DNA from: Saprospiraceae bacterium | GTDB lineage: Bacteria > Bacteroidota > Bacteroidia > Chitinophagales > Saprospiraceae | Length of the DNA stretch: 64,000 nt | Reading direction: 5' to 3' | NCBI GenBank assembly: GCA_016722285.1 | Contig: JADKGI010000001.1 | Coordinates: 1,140,556 to 1,204,555 of the forward strand | Shown here: one piece after another, positions 8,513-18,863 of the stretch | Layout: each line of letters begins with the position of its first letter | Position numbering within the stretch: position 1 is the first letter of the stretch | The notes under the pieces: generated by a model | The model's input: only the letters and a program-made list of their open reading frames with translations | What the model was told of the DNA's origin: nothing | Databases searched by the model: none | Position numbers and translations under genes: made by a program

Positions 8513-10552
8513 GATGCCGTTGCCGTTGTCTTTTACAGAAATTAGTATTTGGCTGTTAGCTGTTAGATGGGTGGTGACGGTGACTTTGGGGCCATAGGCT
8601 AAATCTGTCAAATTCGCATCGCTCGATTGCTTTGCTAAATTTAACAGATTGGCTCTTTCGTTGACGGCGTAGAAGGCATTGGTGATCAGATTTAGGATGA
8701 CGCGTCCGATGTCTTGGGGGATAACTTCTATCTTAGGTAGATAGGGATCGAAGTGAGTGACCATCTCTGCATTGAAAGTTTTGTCTTTGGCTCTTAGTCC
8801 GTGATAGGCCAACCGTAAATATTCGTCACACAGTTTGTTTATATCTGTGAGTTCTTTTTTACCGGAGCTTGTCCTGGAGTGTTCCAGCATACCTTTGACG
8901 ATGTCGGATGCTCGTTTACCATGGAGATTGATCTTTTCCAAGTTTTGTTTGATATCATCAGCAATTGCAAAACCTTCTTCTGTATCACCTTTCATAAACT
9001 CAGTTTTCATTTCATCAATCAACTCATTACTAACTTCCGAAAAATTATTGACAAAATTCAACGGATTTTGTATCTCATGGGCAATACCGGCAGTGAGTTC
9101 GCCAAGGCTGGCCATTTTTTCTGATTGGATAAGCTGGGCCTGGGTGGATTTGAGATTATCCAGAGTCTTTCTTATTTCTGCTGTTTGCTTGGTTACTTCT
9201 TCCTGCAACATCTTTTGTTGGTTAAGTGCCTGTTCTTTTTTTTCTTCTGACATCTGTACCACTTGCTTAGCATTTTCCTGAACATCATGTATTATTTCTT
9301 TGAAACGCATAGCAACATATACCATCAATGATATTGGAAAAGAAAGATATAATACTGCAATGATTAATATGGATAATGGAGCTAAAAAACTCGGCGATAT
9401 TAATTCAAAAATAATTATTAAAAATAAAAAAGATAGTTCAAATATTAATCCAACTATAATGGCCCACTGGGCACCTTTGAGGGTTTTCCATGATGAGACA
9501 ACATAATAGATACTGACTATAAATATAAATAATAAAAATATGAAAAAGAAAATTTGGTGAAATTTTTCATCAACTTCAATTAGTCGGGTTCCACTTATTA
9601 TCAGAAAAAATAAACATAAGAGAAAAATAAAGATGATTTTCAGAGGAACCTTTCTTTTAAAAATACGGGTAAATATTATGGGAATGGATATAAAATAGAG
9701 ATTCATAAAATATTCACTAATTTGTCCAAATACCCTTAGCCAAACAGATGAAATTCCTCCGGATGTAACGATTTCTTTATTAAAGATGGCTTCTCCAGAT
9801 AATCCAATAGTCAGACAAATTAAAGCCACCGAAAACAACAGGAGGTTTTTTTCACTTCGGTTTTGAAAAAACATTAACCAGAACAGCAGGCTCAATACAG
9901 CACAAACGACAGCAATTAGGGTATTGATGTAGACTTGATTAGTAGCTTCATCCACTAAAATCTTATTGTATTTAGGAACAGTGATCCTGATCAATCTTCC
10001 AAGACCCGTATCCTTTGCTTTTAGCTGATAAGGAGGGAGTCGCGATAAATAATCCACCACATGAAGAGTAAGAGTGTATTCAATCCCGGGTTTTAAATTG
10101 ACAGAAACAGGAAGAAAATTAGTGGTAAATCTGTTTTCTTGATAAGGTGCTCCGTTGAGTCCAGTATTACCAAAAGAAGCAATCCGTTTCCCATTAATGT
10201 ACAAATCAGAAGCGGCCCTTGTACTCATCCTTACACCAAAGGAGGTTTCTCCAAAGGTACTATCCACTTTTATCTTTAAACGGAACCAGCCTTCCATTTT
10301 GCCATTCTTGTCGGCAAGATTTTCAGAAAGCTCAGTAGGCAACATTCTTTTCCAACCCGCTAAATCAATATCCGCTTTAGCCCAGGCTGTATCATTACCT
10401 TGCTTGAAATACCAGCCTTTCATTTCGGTGATGTAAATCTGCGTGGAATCTTTGTTCAGCATGGTTGGTTTAAGCAGCAATGTTGTATCCTGTGCATTGC
10501 ATAAATGAATGCCAACAAATAAGAATACGAGAAATGTTTTAATTAACTTCAT
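8441..10552 (-). CDS. Membrane sensor histidine kinase (7TMR-DISM-like), frameshifted near its end
   Basis: Sensor kinase with a signal peptide (1-20), an extracytoplasmic beta-sandwich region (about 25-190) resembling the 7TMR-DISM extracellular domain, about seven membrane helices (about 205-415), a coiled coil (about 420-470), HisKA with the phosphoacceptor in GIAHEIQNPLNF, and a HATPase domain with its N box at NLITNAFYAV. The frame departs from the family after DNGNGIP and ends in an unrelated 18-residue tail; the proper G-box region continues in another frame down to 8334. A one-base deletion near 8510 explains this. The start ATG overlaps the stop of the upstream kinase gene (ATGA at 10549-10552), so the two are translationally coupled. 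No response regulator lies nearby. Confidence 0.82.
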   Translation of the reverse strand: MKLIKTFLVFLFVGIHLCNAQDTTLLLKPTMLNKDSTQIYITEMKGWYFKQGNDTAWAKADIDLAGWKRMLPTELSENLADKNGKMEGWFRLKIKVDSTFGETSFGVRMSTRAASDLYINGKRIASFGNTGLNGAPYQENRFTTNFLPVSVNLKPGIEYTLTLHVVDYLSRLPPYQLKAKDTGLGRLIRITVPKYNKILVDEATNQVYINTLIAVVCAVLSLLFWLMFFQNRSEKNLLLFSVALICLTIGLSGEAIFNKEIVTSGGISSVWLRVFGQISEYFMNLYFISIPIIFTRIFKRKVPLKIIFIFLLCLFFLIISGTRLIEVDEKFHQIFFFIFLLFIFIVSIYYVVSSWKTLKGAQWAIIVGLIFELSFLFLIIIFELISPSFLAPLSILIIAVLYLSFPISLMVYVAMRFKEIIHDVQENAKQVVQMSEEKKEQALNQQKMLQEEVTKQTAEIRKTLDNLKSTQAQLIQSEKMASLGELTAGIAHEIQNPLNFVNNFSEVSNELIDEMKTEFMKGDTEEGFAIADDIKQNLEKINLHGKRASDIVKGMLEHSRTSSGKKELTDINKLCDEYLRLAYHGLRAKDKTFNAEMVTHFDPYLPKIEVIPQDIGRVILNLITNAFYAVNERANLLNLAKQSSDANLTDLAYGPKVTVTTHLTANSQILISVKDNGNGIPIISKAKSSNPSSLQNLPDKAQA

Positions 10553-13500
10553 ACAGTTGTTTCAATGGGTAACTGAATAATAAAGTCACTACCTTCCCCT
10601 TCCACACTCTCCACCTTCATCTCCCCGCCATGCGCCTTTACAATATCATAAGCAAGAGATAGTCCTAATCCTGTTCCCTGACCGGTGGGTTTGGTGGTGA
10701 AGAAAGGCTGAAAAATTTTGTCTTTGATGTGTTCAGGGATGCCGGAACCGTTGTCTTTTACAGAAATTAGTATTTGGCTGTTAGCTGATAGCTGGGTGGT
10801 GACGGTGACTTTTGGGCCATAGGCTAAATCTGTCAAATTCGCATCGCCCGATTGCCTTTCTAAATTTAACAGATTGGCTCTTTCGTTGACGGCGTAGAAG
10901 GCATTGGTGATCAGATTTAGGATGACACGTCCGATGTCTTGGGGTACGATTTCTATTTTTGGTAAGTTGGGATCGAATTGAGTGACCATCTCTGCATTGA
11001 AAGTTTTGTCTTTGGCCCTTAGTCCGTGATAGGCCAACCGTAAATATTCGTCACACAGTTTGTTTATATCTGTGAGTTCTTTTTTGCCGGAGCTTGTGCG
11101 GCTATGTTGGAGCATGCCTTTTACAATGTCTGATGCGCGCTTTCCGTGGAGATTTATTTTTTCCTGATTGCTTTTTAAATCTTTCGTCAGATCTGTTATT
11201 AATTCTCTATCAAGATCTGGCTTTTTTATTTCATCTTCCAGTTCACCAGCTAAATCTACTGAGAGTTCACTAAAATTATTGACGAAGTTCAAGGGGTTTT
11301 GAATCTCATGGGCAATACCGGCCGTTAGTTCTCCGAGGCTGGCCATTTTTTCGGATTGGATGAGTTGGGATTGGGTGGATTTCAGGTTTTCGTGGGCTTT
11401 CCCCAAATCCTGATAGGCCTTCTCAATTTCTTTGGAGTGTTCCAGCTCTACTGCAAGCGCCTTTTCTCTTTCTTTTTTGACGGCTTTGGATTTTTGGAAT
11501 TGGTGTAACTTCCATCCCGCATAAGATATCAACAACAGGTACATACCATATGCCCAACAGGTACGCCACCAAGGTGGAAGAATCGTAATATATAAGGGAT
11601 TTTTGATCTCAAACCATTGCTCGTCATCGATAGAGCTTTGTACTTTGAAGATATAGGTGCCCGGAGGCAAGTTGGTATAGGCGGCTTCTCGTTTTTTGTC
11701 CACGTATTGCCAGTCCAGATCGAATCCGACCAGCTGATACGCATACTTTCTTTTGTCAGCATGCACCATATCCAATGCGGCATATTCAAGTGTAATGACA
11801 TTCTGCTTATACTGAAGTGTGATGGCTTTGGTGATATTGATGTTATGATGTAAAATAGAGTCGGGTCCATTAATCAAGACATCCTTATTATGCAATTTTA
11901 AATTGGTGATGAATAGTGGTGGAACAAATGTATCTACTTTAATTCTATCCGGAAAAATGCGGTTAAAACAATCTCCCGCAAATAGTAACGAGCCGTCAGC
12001 CATTTTTAAGCTGTTACTTTCATATGAACTTACAATTCCATCTGATTTGTCAAAATTCAGGATTTTACCGGTTTTTGGGTTTATTTTAGAAAGACCTCTA
12101 TCGGTGCCTACCCATATATCCTGAAAATCATCCACTAAAATATTTCTAACATTACCATCAGACAAGCCCTGTTTTGAAGTATAACATTTGAATTTTCCGG
12201 TCTTTTTGTCAAAACTATTGACCCCGCCGCCGAATGTAGCAATCCAAATGATGCCCGATGAATCCTGCGTGATCGTGGAGGTGGTATTAAAACTCAAGGC
12301 CGTAGTATCGCCAGGCATGGAAAGATAATGGATAAAACTATCCTGGTTATTTTTCTTTAAGTTTAAGCCATTCTGAGTGGAAATCCATAAGTCATCATCT
12401 CTGTCCTTAAATACATACCTGATATTTTCAGAGCTTAATGACAAGACATCTTTTCCTGACGTATAGTGAGTTTCACTACCATCGAGTAGGTTCCATTTTA
12501 GAAGACCACGCCAGCCTCCTATCCAAAGGTCATCACCATTTTTGGTTATTCCAAATATAACACCTATAAGTTTGGATATTATGCCTATTTTCTCTATTGT
12601 ATTACCTGATGATGGTAATCGGTAAAGAGTAACCTTATATGGATTTCTTTGTTGATGGGCTATCCAAGTATCTTTGTTTTTATCAGTATACATTCTTACA
12701 TACTGAGATTTGTATATAATATTTGATGAGTCCAGTACAGATAAAAACGGATATCTGACACTAACCCGCTCAGCAATCTGATTTTCAAAATCCAGTAAAA
12801 AACCCAACCCTAACCCCGGATACATATGATTCCATTGGTTTACTAAAGGGGCAAACCATACAACTGAAATTTCATTGTTAGTTTTCAATTTATAAGTTTC
12901 AATACCCTGATCTCCAGTTGTTGAAGAATAAATTTTGTCTCCTGTAAACCATACACTCCCATTTTTTAACTTATGTGAACTATTGAGATAAAAGTCTTCA
13001 TTTGCAATGCTATTGCTATATACCGGAGTAGAAAAAGTATTTTTACTGATATCGTAGATTTCAAAAGATTTTTCAACGGATATATATATTTGACGATTAT
13101 CTACGGCGAGCATGCTCAGAACGAATTCTTTCTTATTCGGGGAAGTTAAAACGTTAAGTTTTTTTAACTTATTATTATAACTATAGAAAATACCTAATTG
13201 ATCAATGATATAGATTTTTTGATTGATCACCACTGGATTAATTAGCACATTAGACTTTGTTCCCAGTGTATCGTATCGAACCAACTTATCTTGATTTATA
13301 TCAAAGTAGGATAATGTTTTATCAGATATCGTTAACATCCAAATTTGTCCATTCATTTTAAAAGTCCATGAAGATTTAATTTCTGGATAATATACTGTGG
13401 TTTCTGTTTTAGTGGAAAATACACAAAACTCCCCTTGTGTAGTTATGTAAATCTTATCATGATAAAATAGTAAACTTTGAATTGTTTCAAGAGATTCCTT

Positions 13501-13911
13501 ACCAGGAAATTTATCCTTGTATAGTGTAAATTTTCCGGTAGTTGGATTGAGTTTTTGGAGGCCACCTCCAAAAACCCCGAACCAAATATTACCTTCATGA
13601 TCTTCAGTTATGCCCGAAATCCAATTTCCTGCAATTTTATCAGGCTGAGTCGGATCATAAGCATAGTGAATGGTCTTGTAACCATCAAATTTGTAAAGTC
13701 CTGATAGAGATTGTATCCAAATGTAGCCTAGATGATCTTCAAAGATTGCTTCAGGATCCAAAATATGTTCCAAACCTTTGACAGGCTGAAGATTGAATAT
13801 TTTCTCCAGCTTTACTTCCTGAGCATATGAAGGATAGATGCAAAAGGAAAAAAAGCATGATGCGATGATTATACACCCATTTTTATAGAGTGAATTAAGA
13901 ATTATTTTCAT
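10549..13911 (-). CDS. Beta-propeller (Reg_prop/Y_Y_Y) sensor histidine kinase
   Basis: A 1120-residue two-component sensor. Signal peptide (1-30), then a long periplasmic region of Reg_prop repeats folding as beta-propellers (about 35-690; repeats such as GYIWIQSLSGLYKFDG and DIWVGTDRGLSKI), a Y_Y_Y domain (about 690-770), one membrane helix near 775-795, a coiled coil, HisKA with GIAHEIQNPLNF, and a complete HATPase domain ending FIIQLPIETTV. Unlike classic hybrid systems of Bacteroides it has no receiver or AraC domain. The kinase half is nearly identical, also at DNA level, to that of the downstream gene, which it overlaps by 4 bp. The ligand is unknown; relatives sense glycans, but no polysaccharide locus is adjacent. 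Confidence 0.9.
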   Translation of the reverse strand: MKIILNSLYKNGCIIIASCFFSFCIYPSYAQEVKLEKIFNLQPVKGLEHILDPEAIFEDHLGYIWIQSLSGLYKFDGYKTIHYAYDPTQPDKIAGNWISGITEDHEGNIWFGVFGGGLQKLNPTTGKFTLYKDKFPGKESLETIQSLLFYHDKIYITTQGEFCVFSTKTETTVYYPEIKSSWTFKMNGQIWMLTISDKTLSYFDINQDKLVRYDTLGTKSNVLINPVVINQKIYIIDQLGIFYSYNNKLKKLNVLTSPNKKEFVLSMLAVDNRQIYISVEKSFEIYDISKNTFSTPVYSNSIANEDFYLNSSHKLKNGSVWFTGDKIYSSTTGDQGIETYKLKTNNEISVVWFAPLVNQWNHMYPGLGLGFLLDFENQIAERVSVRYPFLSVLDSSNIIYKSQYVRMYTDKNKDTWIAHQQRNPYKVTLYRLPSSGNTIEKIGIISKLIGVIFGITKNGDDLWIGGWRGLLKWNLLDGSETHYTSGKDVLSLSSENIRYVFKDRDDDLWISTQNGLNLKKNNQDSFIHYLSMPGDTTALSFNTTSTITQDSSGIIWIATFGGGVNSFDKKTGKFKCYTSKQGLSDGNVRNILVDDFQDIWVGTDRGLSKINPKTGKILNFDKSDGIVSSYESNSLKMADGSLLFAGDCFNRIFPDRIKVDTFVPPLFITNLKLHNKDVLINGPDSILHHNINITKAITLQYKQNVITLEYAALDMVHADKRKYAYQLVGFDLDWQYVDKKREAAYTNLPPGTYIFKVQSSIDDEQWFEIKNPLYITILPPWWRTCWAYGMYLLLISYAGWKLHQFQKSKAVKKEREKALAVELEHSKEIEKAYQDLGKAHENLKSTQSQLIQSEKMASLGELTAGIAHEIQNPLNFVNNFSELSVDLAGELEDEIKKPDLDRELITDLTKDLKSNQEKINLHGKRASDIVKGMLQHSRTSSGKKELTDINKLCDEYLRLAYHGLRAKDKTFNAEMVTQFDPNLPKIEIVPQDIGRVILNLITNAFYAVNERANLLNLERQSGDANLTDLAYGPKVTVTTQLSANSQILISVKDNGSGIPEHIKDKIFQPFFTTKPTGQGTGLGLSLAYDIVKAHGGEMKVESVEGEGSDFIIQLPIETTV

Positions 13912-14569
13912 ATAAAAAAATTTTCATAGGGCGAATCAGCGTATAAATTTCAATATTTCCTTCAGCAATCAAACCACCTATTAAACTATAAGAATTCACA
14001 TTTTTCATTTAGATTACGATTGCAATGTAAATATCATAATTGTTTTGAATGCAGAAATTAAATTGGTATAATATTTTTGTGTTATTGCAGGATATTTAAT
14101 AAATATTTTATAATATCAATTACATTGAAACACCAGATTTATTGATGATTGTCAGAAATCATATCAGATATCCAGGACTTTTATCATTTATTTGTAATAT
14201 CGATTGCCAACAATGGACAAATTTTAATTACTAAGGAAAGTTGTCGATTAAAGAGATTAATATGACAGGGGCTCTTCTTTGAGTTTAAGAGATTCAAGTT
14301 CATTTCATACCCATAAATTGTTATATTCACCGATTGTCACGGATTATAGGATAACCCAGATTTCAATTTCTATTGGTTGTTTTTATAATCTATGTAATCA
14401 ATTAATCCCATTAATCCGTGATTCAGACGATTTCCCATCTGTGATTCAGACAATTTGCCACTTGTGATCCCGACTAAAAAAATATCTTCTATTTTCGCAC
14501 ATAGGCCGTATATTACGCTCAATTTATTGATTTTTTAAATTTTTATATTAAACCATTTTGCAAGCACTG
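13912..14569. other. Divergent intergenic region with repeat copy 3
   Basis: About 650 bp between the divergent kinase operon and the membrane protein gene. It contains the third copy of the palindromic repeat (14326-14428), an echo of its right end (about 14438-14451), and a -7-like box TATTTTCG at 14490-14497 that may serve the plus-strand gene. No protein gene seen. Confidence 0.55.
14326..14428. repeat. Dispersed palindromic repeat, copy 3
   Basis: Diverged copy of the repeat at 8042 and 8242, sharing TCTATTGGTTGT and ATTAATCCGTGATTCAGAC. Here it lies in a non-coding region rather than at a kinase 3' end. Confidence 0.65.
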
Positions 14570-15292
14570 ATGGAACAATCATATAAGAATATTTCTTTCC
14601 TGTTTGTAGGTGTTTTTATTGTCATTTTTGCCGGATTTTATAAGACCTATTTTGGGTTGTTTCCGACGTTCGACAAAGTGACGACCACACAGCATATCCA
14701 TAGTGCACTTTTTATGATGTGGTTTGTGATGCTGATCGTACAACCTATGTTGATACGAATCAGAAATTACAAGTGGCATCGAATACTGGGTAAATTTTCT
14801 TATTTTTTAGTTCCGACATTGGTGGCTTCTATTTTTTATATTGCTAAGGGGTTTTACCAAAAGATGATATTGACTTTACCAGTTGAAGATGTTTTACCTA
14901 TGTTGTTTGTTCCTTTTTATCAGATTATAGACTTTGTCGCTTTATATCTGCTCGCTATCTTTTATAAAAAATTCGCACCTTATCACATGCGCTATATGAT
15001 TGCAACGTCACTGGCTATCGTAGGTGCTGCCGTACGTAGGATTTTTACCAAACTTATAGGTATGGGTGGTCCTGATGCTTTTCTTTATACCTTTATACTG
15101 ACAGATGTGGTATTGATTGCTCTGATCATGTATGATATCAGATATAAAAAAGACTGGAAGCCTTATTTTATTGCACTCATCATAATATCGTTATCTCAAA
15201 TATCGTACTATCTGATACCCAATACTTCATTCTGGCAAAATGTTGTGGAGTGTTTGCTGATACATTTTTTTAAAAAAAATCAAAATTTATGA
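14570..15292 (+). CDS. Seven-helix membrane protein of unknown function
   Basis: Integral membrane protein of 240 residues with seven predicted helices. Helices 2 and 3 are joined by a segment with conserved-looking histidines (QHIHSALFMMW and KWHRILGK), a pattern that recalls DUF2306-type proteins. I do not recognise a defined function. The open frame reaches back to a TTG at 14558, but the ATG at 14570 is more credible. Its stop codon overlaps an ATG (ATGA at 15289) that begins the signal peptide of the next gene, so the two are probably coupled. A -7-like box TATTTTCG is at 14490-14497. Confidence 0.72.
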   Translation: MEQSYKNISFLFVGVFIVIFAGFYKTYFGLFPTFDKVTTTQHIHSALFMMWFVMLIVQPMLIRIRNYKWHRILGKFSYFLVPTLVASIFYIAKGFYQKMILTLPVEDVLPMLFVPFYQIIDFVALYLLAIFYKKFAPYHMRYMIATSLAIVGAAVRRIFTKLIGMGGPDAFLYTFILTDVVLIALIMYDIRYKKDWKPYFIALIIISLSQISYYLIPNTSFWQNVVECLLIHFFKKNQNL

Positions 15293-16544
15293 ACATGAAA
15301 AATTTAAAATTCATTTCGCTTTGCTGCTCGTATTTATTACTCAGATCCATTGCAAGGCTCAAACCAAAAACGATGTGGTTATTGGTACAATTGACTCTAT
15401 CGAATCAAAAATATTAGGTGAGCAAAGAAAAGTCTGGGTTTATGTTCCTGACCAGGGTGGAAATGAAATATTTAGCAGACAGCGTTATCCTGTTGTTTAT
15501 TTATTGGATGGCGATGCCCATTTTTATTCAGTAGTGGGCATGATTCAACAATTGAGCAGCGTCAATGGCAATATGATTTGCCCAAAGATGATTGTGGTGG
15601 GCATTCCTAACACAGACAGAACCAGAGACTTAACACCGACCCATGTAGATGCCGACCCTCCTTATTTGGACAGTACTTTTGCTAAAACTTCAGGAGGTGG
15701 CGAAAACTTTATTGCTTTTATTGAGAAAGAATTGATGCCACATATAGAGGCAAAATACCCAACTGAACCCTATAAAATGCTCATAGGTCATTCTTTCGGA
15801 GGCTTAGCCGTGATGCAAACTTTTATTAATCACACAGACTTGTTTAATGCTTATATCTGCATTGACCCGAGTATGTGGTGGGATAAGCAAAGGCTATTAA
15901 AACAAACGAAACAGGTTTTAGGGGAAAGGAAGTTTGAAGGAAAATCGCTGTTTTTGGGTATTGCCAATACAATGGACGAAGGAATGGACTTAACAAAAGT
16001 CCAAAAAGATACGACAGGGGATACAAAACATATCCGTTCAATATTAGAATTGCAGGCTCATTTTGAGAATAACAAGCAAAATGGTTTAAAATATAGTAGT
16101 AAATATTATAGCGAAGATTCGCATGGGTCGGTACCCCTCATTGCTGAATATGATGCTTTGCATTTCATATTTGATTTTTACCCCTTGAAATTTTCCAATA
16201 AAGATTTTATGGATTCAACAAGTGCTTTGGTTGATAAATATGTGAACCATTTTGCCCAAATTTCAGAAAAAATGGGCTTTAAAGTAAAGCCTGATGAAGG
16301 AGAAATAAATTATATGGGTTATGAAGCATTGAGAAGTAAATTCTATAAAAAAGCAGAACGTTTTTTCAAGCTCAATGTGGAAAATCACCCTGAAAGTTTT
16401 AATGTTTATGACTCATATGGCGATTACTTTATTGACAAAAAGGACACAGCAAATGCCATTATTCAATTGAAAAAAGCCTTAAGTATTAAGGAAAATGAAG
16501 GTTCCAGGCAAAAATTGAATAACCTTGAAACTGGTAACAAATAA
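15289..16544 (+). CDS. Exported esterase (PF00756-type alpha/beta hydrolase), frameshift in signal peptide
   Basis: Secreted alpha/beta hydrolase of the putative-esterase family (IroE/Fes/esterase D-like), about 410 residues. Landmarks are RYPVVYLLDGDAHF, the nucleophile elbow GHSFGGLA and a C-terminal TPR-like helical region (about 310-400). The main frame (15321-16544) has no ATG at its 5' end. The ATG at 15289, overlapping the previous stop, starts a signal peptide (MNMKNLKFISL) in a different frame, and the rest of the signal peptide (LLVFITQIHCKAQ) is in the main frame. A one-base change near 15312-15320 would join them. The substrate is unknown; siderophore or acyl esters are possible from the family only. 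Confidence 0.78.
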
Positions 16545-16621
16545 GAGTCTACGCCCTTCATTTTAGTAGGCCGTAATTGTTTAGGTATGATCATTTTCAA
16601 TCAAAAAATTAAATTTTAGTC

Positions 16622-17116
16622 ATGAAAAAAAATCAAATTCTTTCTATCCTTATCATCATCCCCTTTCTGGGTTTAGCACAAAGCAAGCCGTTTGAAGCAT
16701 TTAAAAAATATCCTTTCCCAACAGAATTAACTGCATCAGCAAGTGGGTCTAAAATTGCCTGGGCATTTGATGAGCAGGGAAAACGGAATGTGTATGTTGC
16801 CGAAGGTGGCGACTTTAAAGCACGAAAACTCACCAATTCTACAAATGATGATGGGCAGGAGATAACCAGTATTTCTATTTCAGAAGATGGTAATTGGGTC
16901 GTATTTGTTCGAGGGGGTGACCACGGAAGCAATTGGGATGAGAATCTGCCTGTCAATCCCACTGCCGACCCAATACCTGTTGATGTGAAAATAACAAGGT
17001 ATGCCGTTCAAAGGTGGAGAAGAAGTCAATGGTTGAAGGCGACGATCCCGTCATTTCGCCCAATAGTAAACAGATTGCGTTTATCAAAGGTGGGCAGGTG
17101 TGGACAGCGCCAATAG
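16622..17116 (+). CDS. S9 family peptidase, N-terminal part (frame broken near 17000)
   Basis: Signal peptide (residues 1-19) followed by the first blades of a TolB-like beta-propeller, as in bacterial dipeptidyl/acylaminoacyl peptidases. Segments ASASGSKIAWAFDEQGKRNV and SISISEDGNWVVFVRGG are typical propeller strands. Up to about residue 125 the sequence fits the family; after DVKI it turns into unrelated sequence until the stop at 17116. The proper continuation (PFKGGEE, then SMVEGDDPVISP) is found at about 17000-17070 in other frames, so more than one small indel lies between about 16995 and 17035. Together with the next entry it forms one peptidase of roughly 700 residues. Confidence 0.8.
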   Translation: MKKNQILSILIIIPFLGLAQSKPFEAFKKYPFPTELTASASGSKIAWAFDEQGKRNVYVAEGGDFKARKLTNSTNDDGQEITSISISEDGNWVVFVRGGDHGSNWDENLPVNPTADPIPVDVKITRYAVQRWRRSQWLKATIPSFRPIVNRLRLSKVGRCGQRQ

Positions 17117-18732
17117 ATAGTATAAATTTAGCCAAGATCTTATTTAAAACAAGGGGAACTGTCAGTTCATTATCATGGAGTCCTGATGGTCATTCATTGC
17201 TTTTTGTCTCCAACAGGGGCGACCATTCCATCATCGGTATTTATAAAAACGCAACCACACCTATCCAATGGATCGCACCCTCTTTTAGTTTCGATTTTTC
17301 ACCCAAATGGTCTCCGGATGGAAATAGCATCGTCTTTGTAAGAAGACCAGGAAGTGGCGGCTCGCCTGATTCATTATTGACAAAAAAACATGATCCATGG
17401 AGTATCTATACAGTAAATATAGCAACTAACAAAGCGATACTTTTATGGAAAGCACCCATTACTTTGCGAGGATCTTTGCCTACTACACATGGTTCTGTCA
17501 ATTTGCACTGGGCAGCTGGCGATAGGATTGTGTTTTTATCTTATCAGGATGGGTGGCCGCATCTGTATTCCATAGCATCTACCGGGGGAAAAGAAATATT
17601 ACTCACACCAGGCAATTTTATGTGTGAACATATCCAATTGAGTGCTGATAAAAAATACCTGACGTTTAGTGCCAATACAGGCAATGATAAACTTGATATC
17701 GAAAGAAGACACGCTGCCATGGTGAGTGTTGAGAAAGCAGATATGCAGGTATTGACCCAAGGTAGTGGCCTGGAATGGACACCCGTTTTGATTAATAAGG
17801 GGAATACAGTAGCATTTTTAAGTGCCACCGCTCAGCAATCGCCATTAACTGCAACTATGAATTTGAATGGTTCAGATAAAGGTAAAATCAGATTAATTGG
17901 AACAGATTTAGTACCTGCCGATTTCCCAAAGGAAAAATTAGTAACCCCCAGGCAGGTCATTTTCACCGCTTCCGACGGCGTCATTGTGCACGCAGACTTA
18001 TTTGAACAACCAGGTGGCGCAGCAAAAAAGCCTGCCATAGTTTACATACATGGCGGTCCACCAAGGCAAATGCTGCTGGGGTGGAATTATTCTGATTATT
18101 ATTCAAATGCGTATGCTTCCAATCAATATCTGGCCAGTTTGGGATTTGTTGTATTATCTGTCAATTATCGCCTGGGCATTGGCTACGGATATGAGTTTCA
18201 TCAAGCGCCCGATTGTGGGATAAGAGGAGCCTCGGAGTATTTAGATATTAAAGCTGCCGGCCAATGGTTACAAAAACAAAACTTTGTGGATGCCAAGAAA
18301 ATTGGTGTTTATGGCGGTTCATATGGCGGATATCTGACAGCGATGGCATTGGCTAAAGACTCAGAAATCTTTGCAGCAGGTGTAGATATACATGGCGTTC
18401 ATGATTGGGGCGTTAGTTCTTCATTAATGACCCGATATACCAATAAAACAGAAAAAGCACCTGATTATGAGAAAGCCATTGAGGTGGCCTGGCTCTCATC
18501 TCCCGTATCGGCAATGGACACCTGGAAATCTCCCGTATTGATTATACATGGTGATGATGATAGAAATGTACGCTTTAACCAAAGCACCGATTTGGTCAGT
18601 CGTTTAGAAGAAAAAGGTATTCCTTATGAGACTCTGATGATTGTAGATGACACCCATCATTGGATGAAATGGAGCAATGCTGTAACTGTTTATAATGCAG
18701 TGGCCGAATATTTTGTAAAGAAGTTTAAGTAG
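17014..18732 (+). CDS. S9 family peptidase, propeller remainder and catalytic domain
   Basis: Carries the remaining WD40/TolB propeller repeats (VSSLSWSPDGHSLLFVSNRG, FSPKWSPDGNSIVFVRR) and the alpha/beta-hydrolase domain of the prolyl-oligopeptidase family. The catalytic serine is in GGSYGGYL (Ser436 of this frame), the aspartate in IHGDDDRNV and the histidine in DDTHHW, so the catalytic machinery is intact. The enzyme would be periplasmic given the signal peptide on the upstream part, and would release short peptides or acylated residues from peptide N-termini. The ATG at 17014 is internal to the real gene; the true start is 16622, with indels near 17000. Confidence 0.87.
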   Translation: MEKKSMVEGDDPVISPNSKQIAFIKGGQVWTAPIDSINLAKILFKTRGTVSSLSWSPDGHSLLFVSNRGDHSIIGIYKNATTPIQWIAPSFSFDFSPKWSPDGNSIVFVRRPGSGGSPDSLLTKKHDPWSIYTVNIATNKAILLWKAPITLRGSLPTTHGSVNLHWAAGDRIVFLSYQDGWPHLYSIASTGGKEILLTPGNFMCEHIQLSADKKYLTFSANTGNDKLDIERRHAAMVSVEKADMQVLTQGSGLEWTPVLINKGNTVAFLSATAQQSPLTATMNLNGSDKGKIRLIGTDLVPADFPKEKLVTPRQVIFTASDGVIVHADLFEQPGGAAKKPAIVYIHGGPPRQMLLGWNYSDYYSNAYASNQYLASLGFVVLSVNYRLGIGYGYEFHQAPDCGIRGASEYLDIKAAGQWLQKQNFVDAKKIGVYGGSYGGYLTAMALAKDSEIFAAGVDIHGVHDWGVSSSLMTRYTNKTEKAPDYEKAIEVAWLSSPVSAMDTWKSPVLIIHGDDDRNVRFNQSTDLVSRLEEKGIPYETLMIVDDTHHWMKWSNAVTVYNAVAEYFVKKFK

Positions 18733-18863
18733 AGTTTACATCTTTTTTGGAGAAATTTGACCCAGTGGTTTATATGCTTTCACTACTTCTTTGTTTTTTA
18801 GTAAAAAATCAATATTTGGATATGAAGGTTTTGCTTTTGAAAAATAAATACAAACCTGAATAA

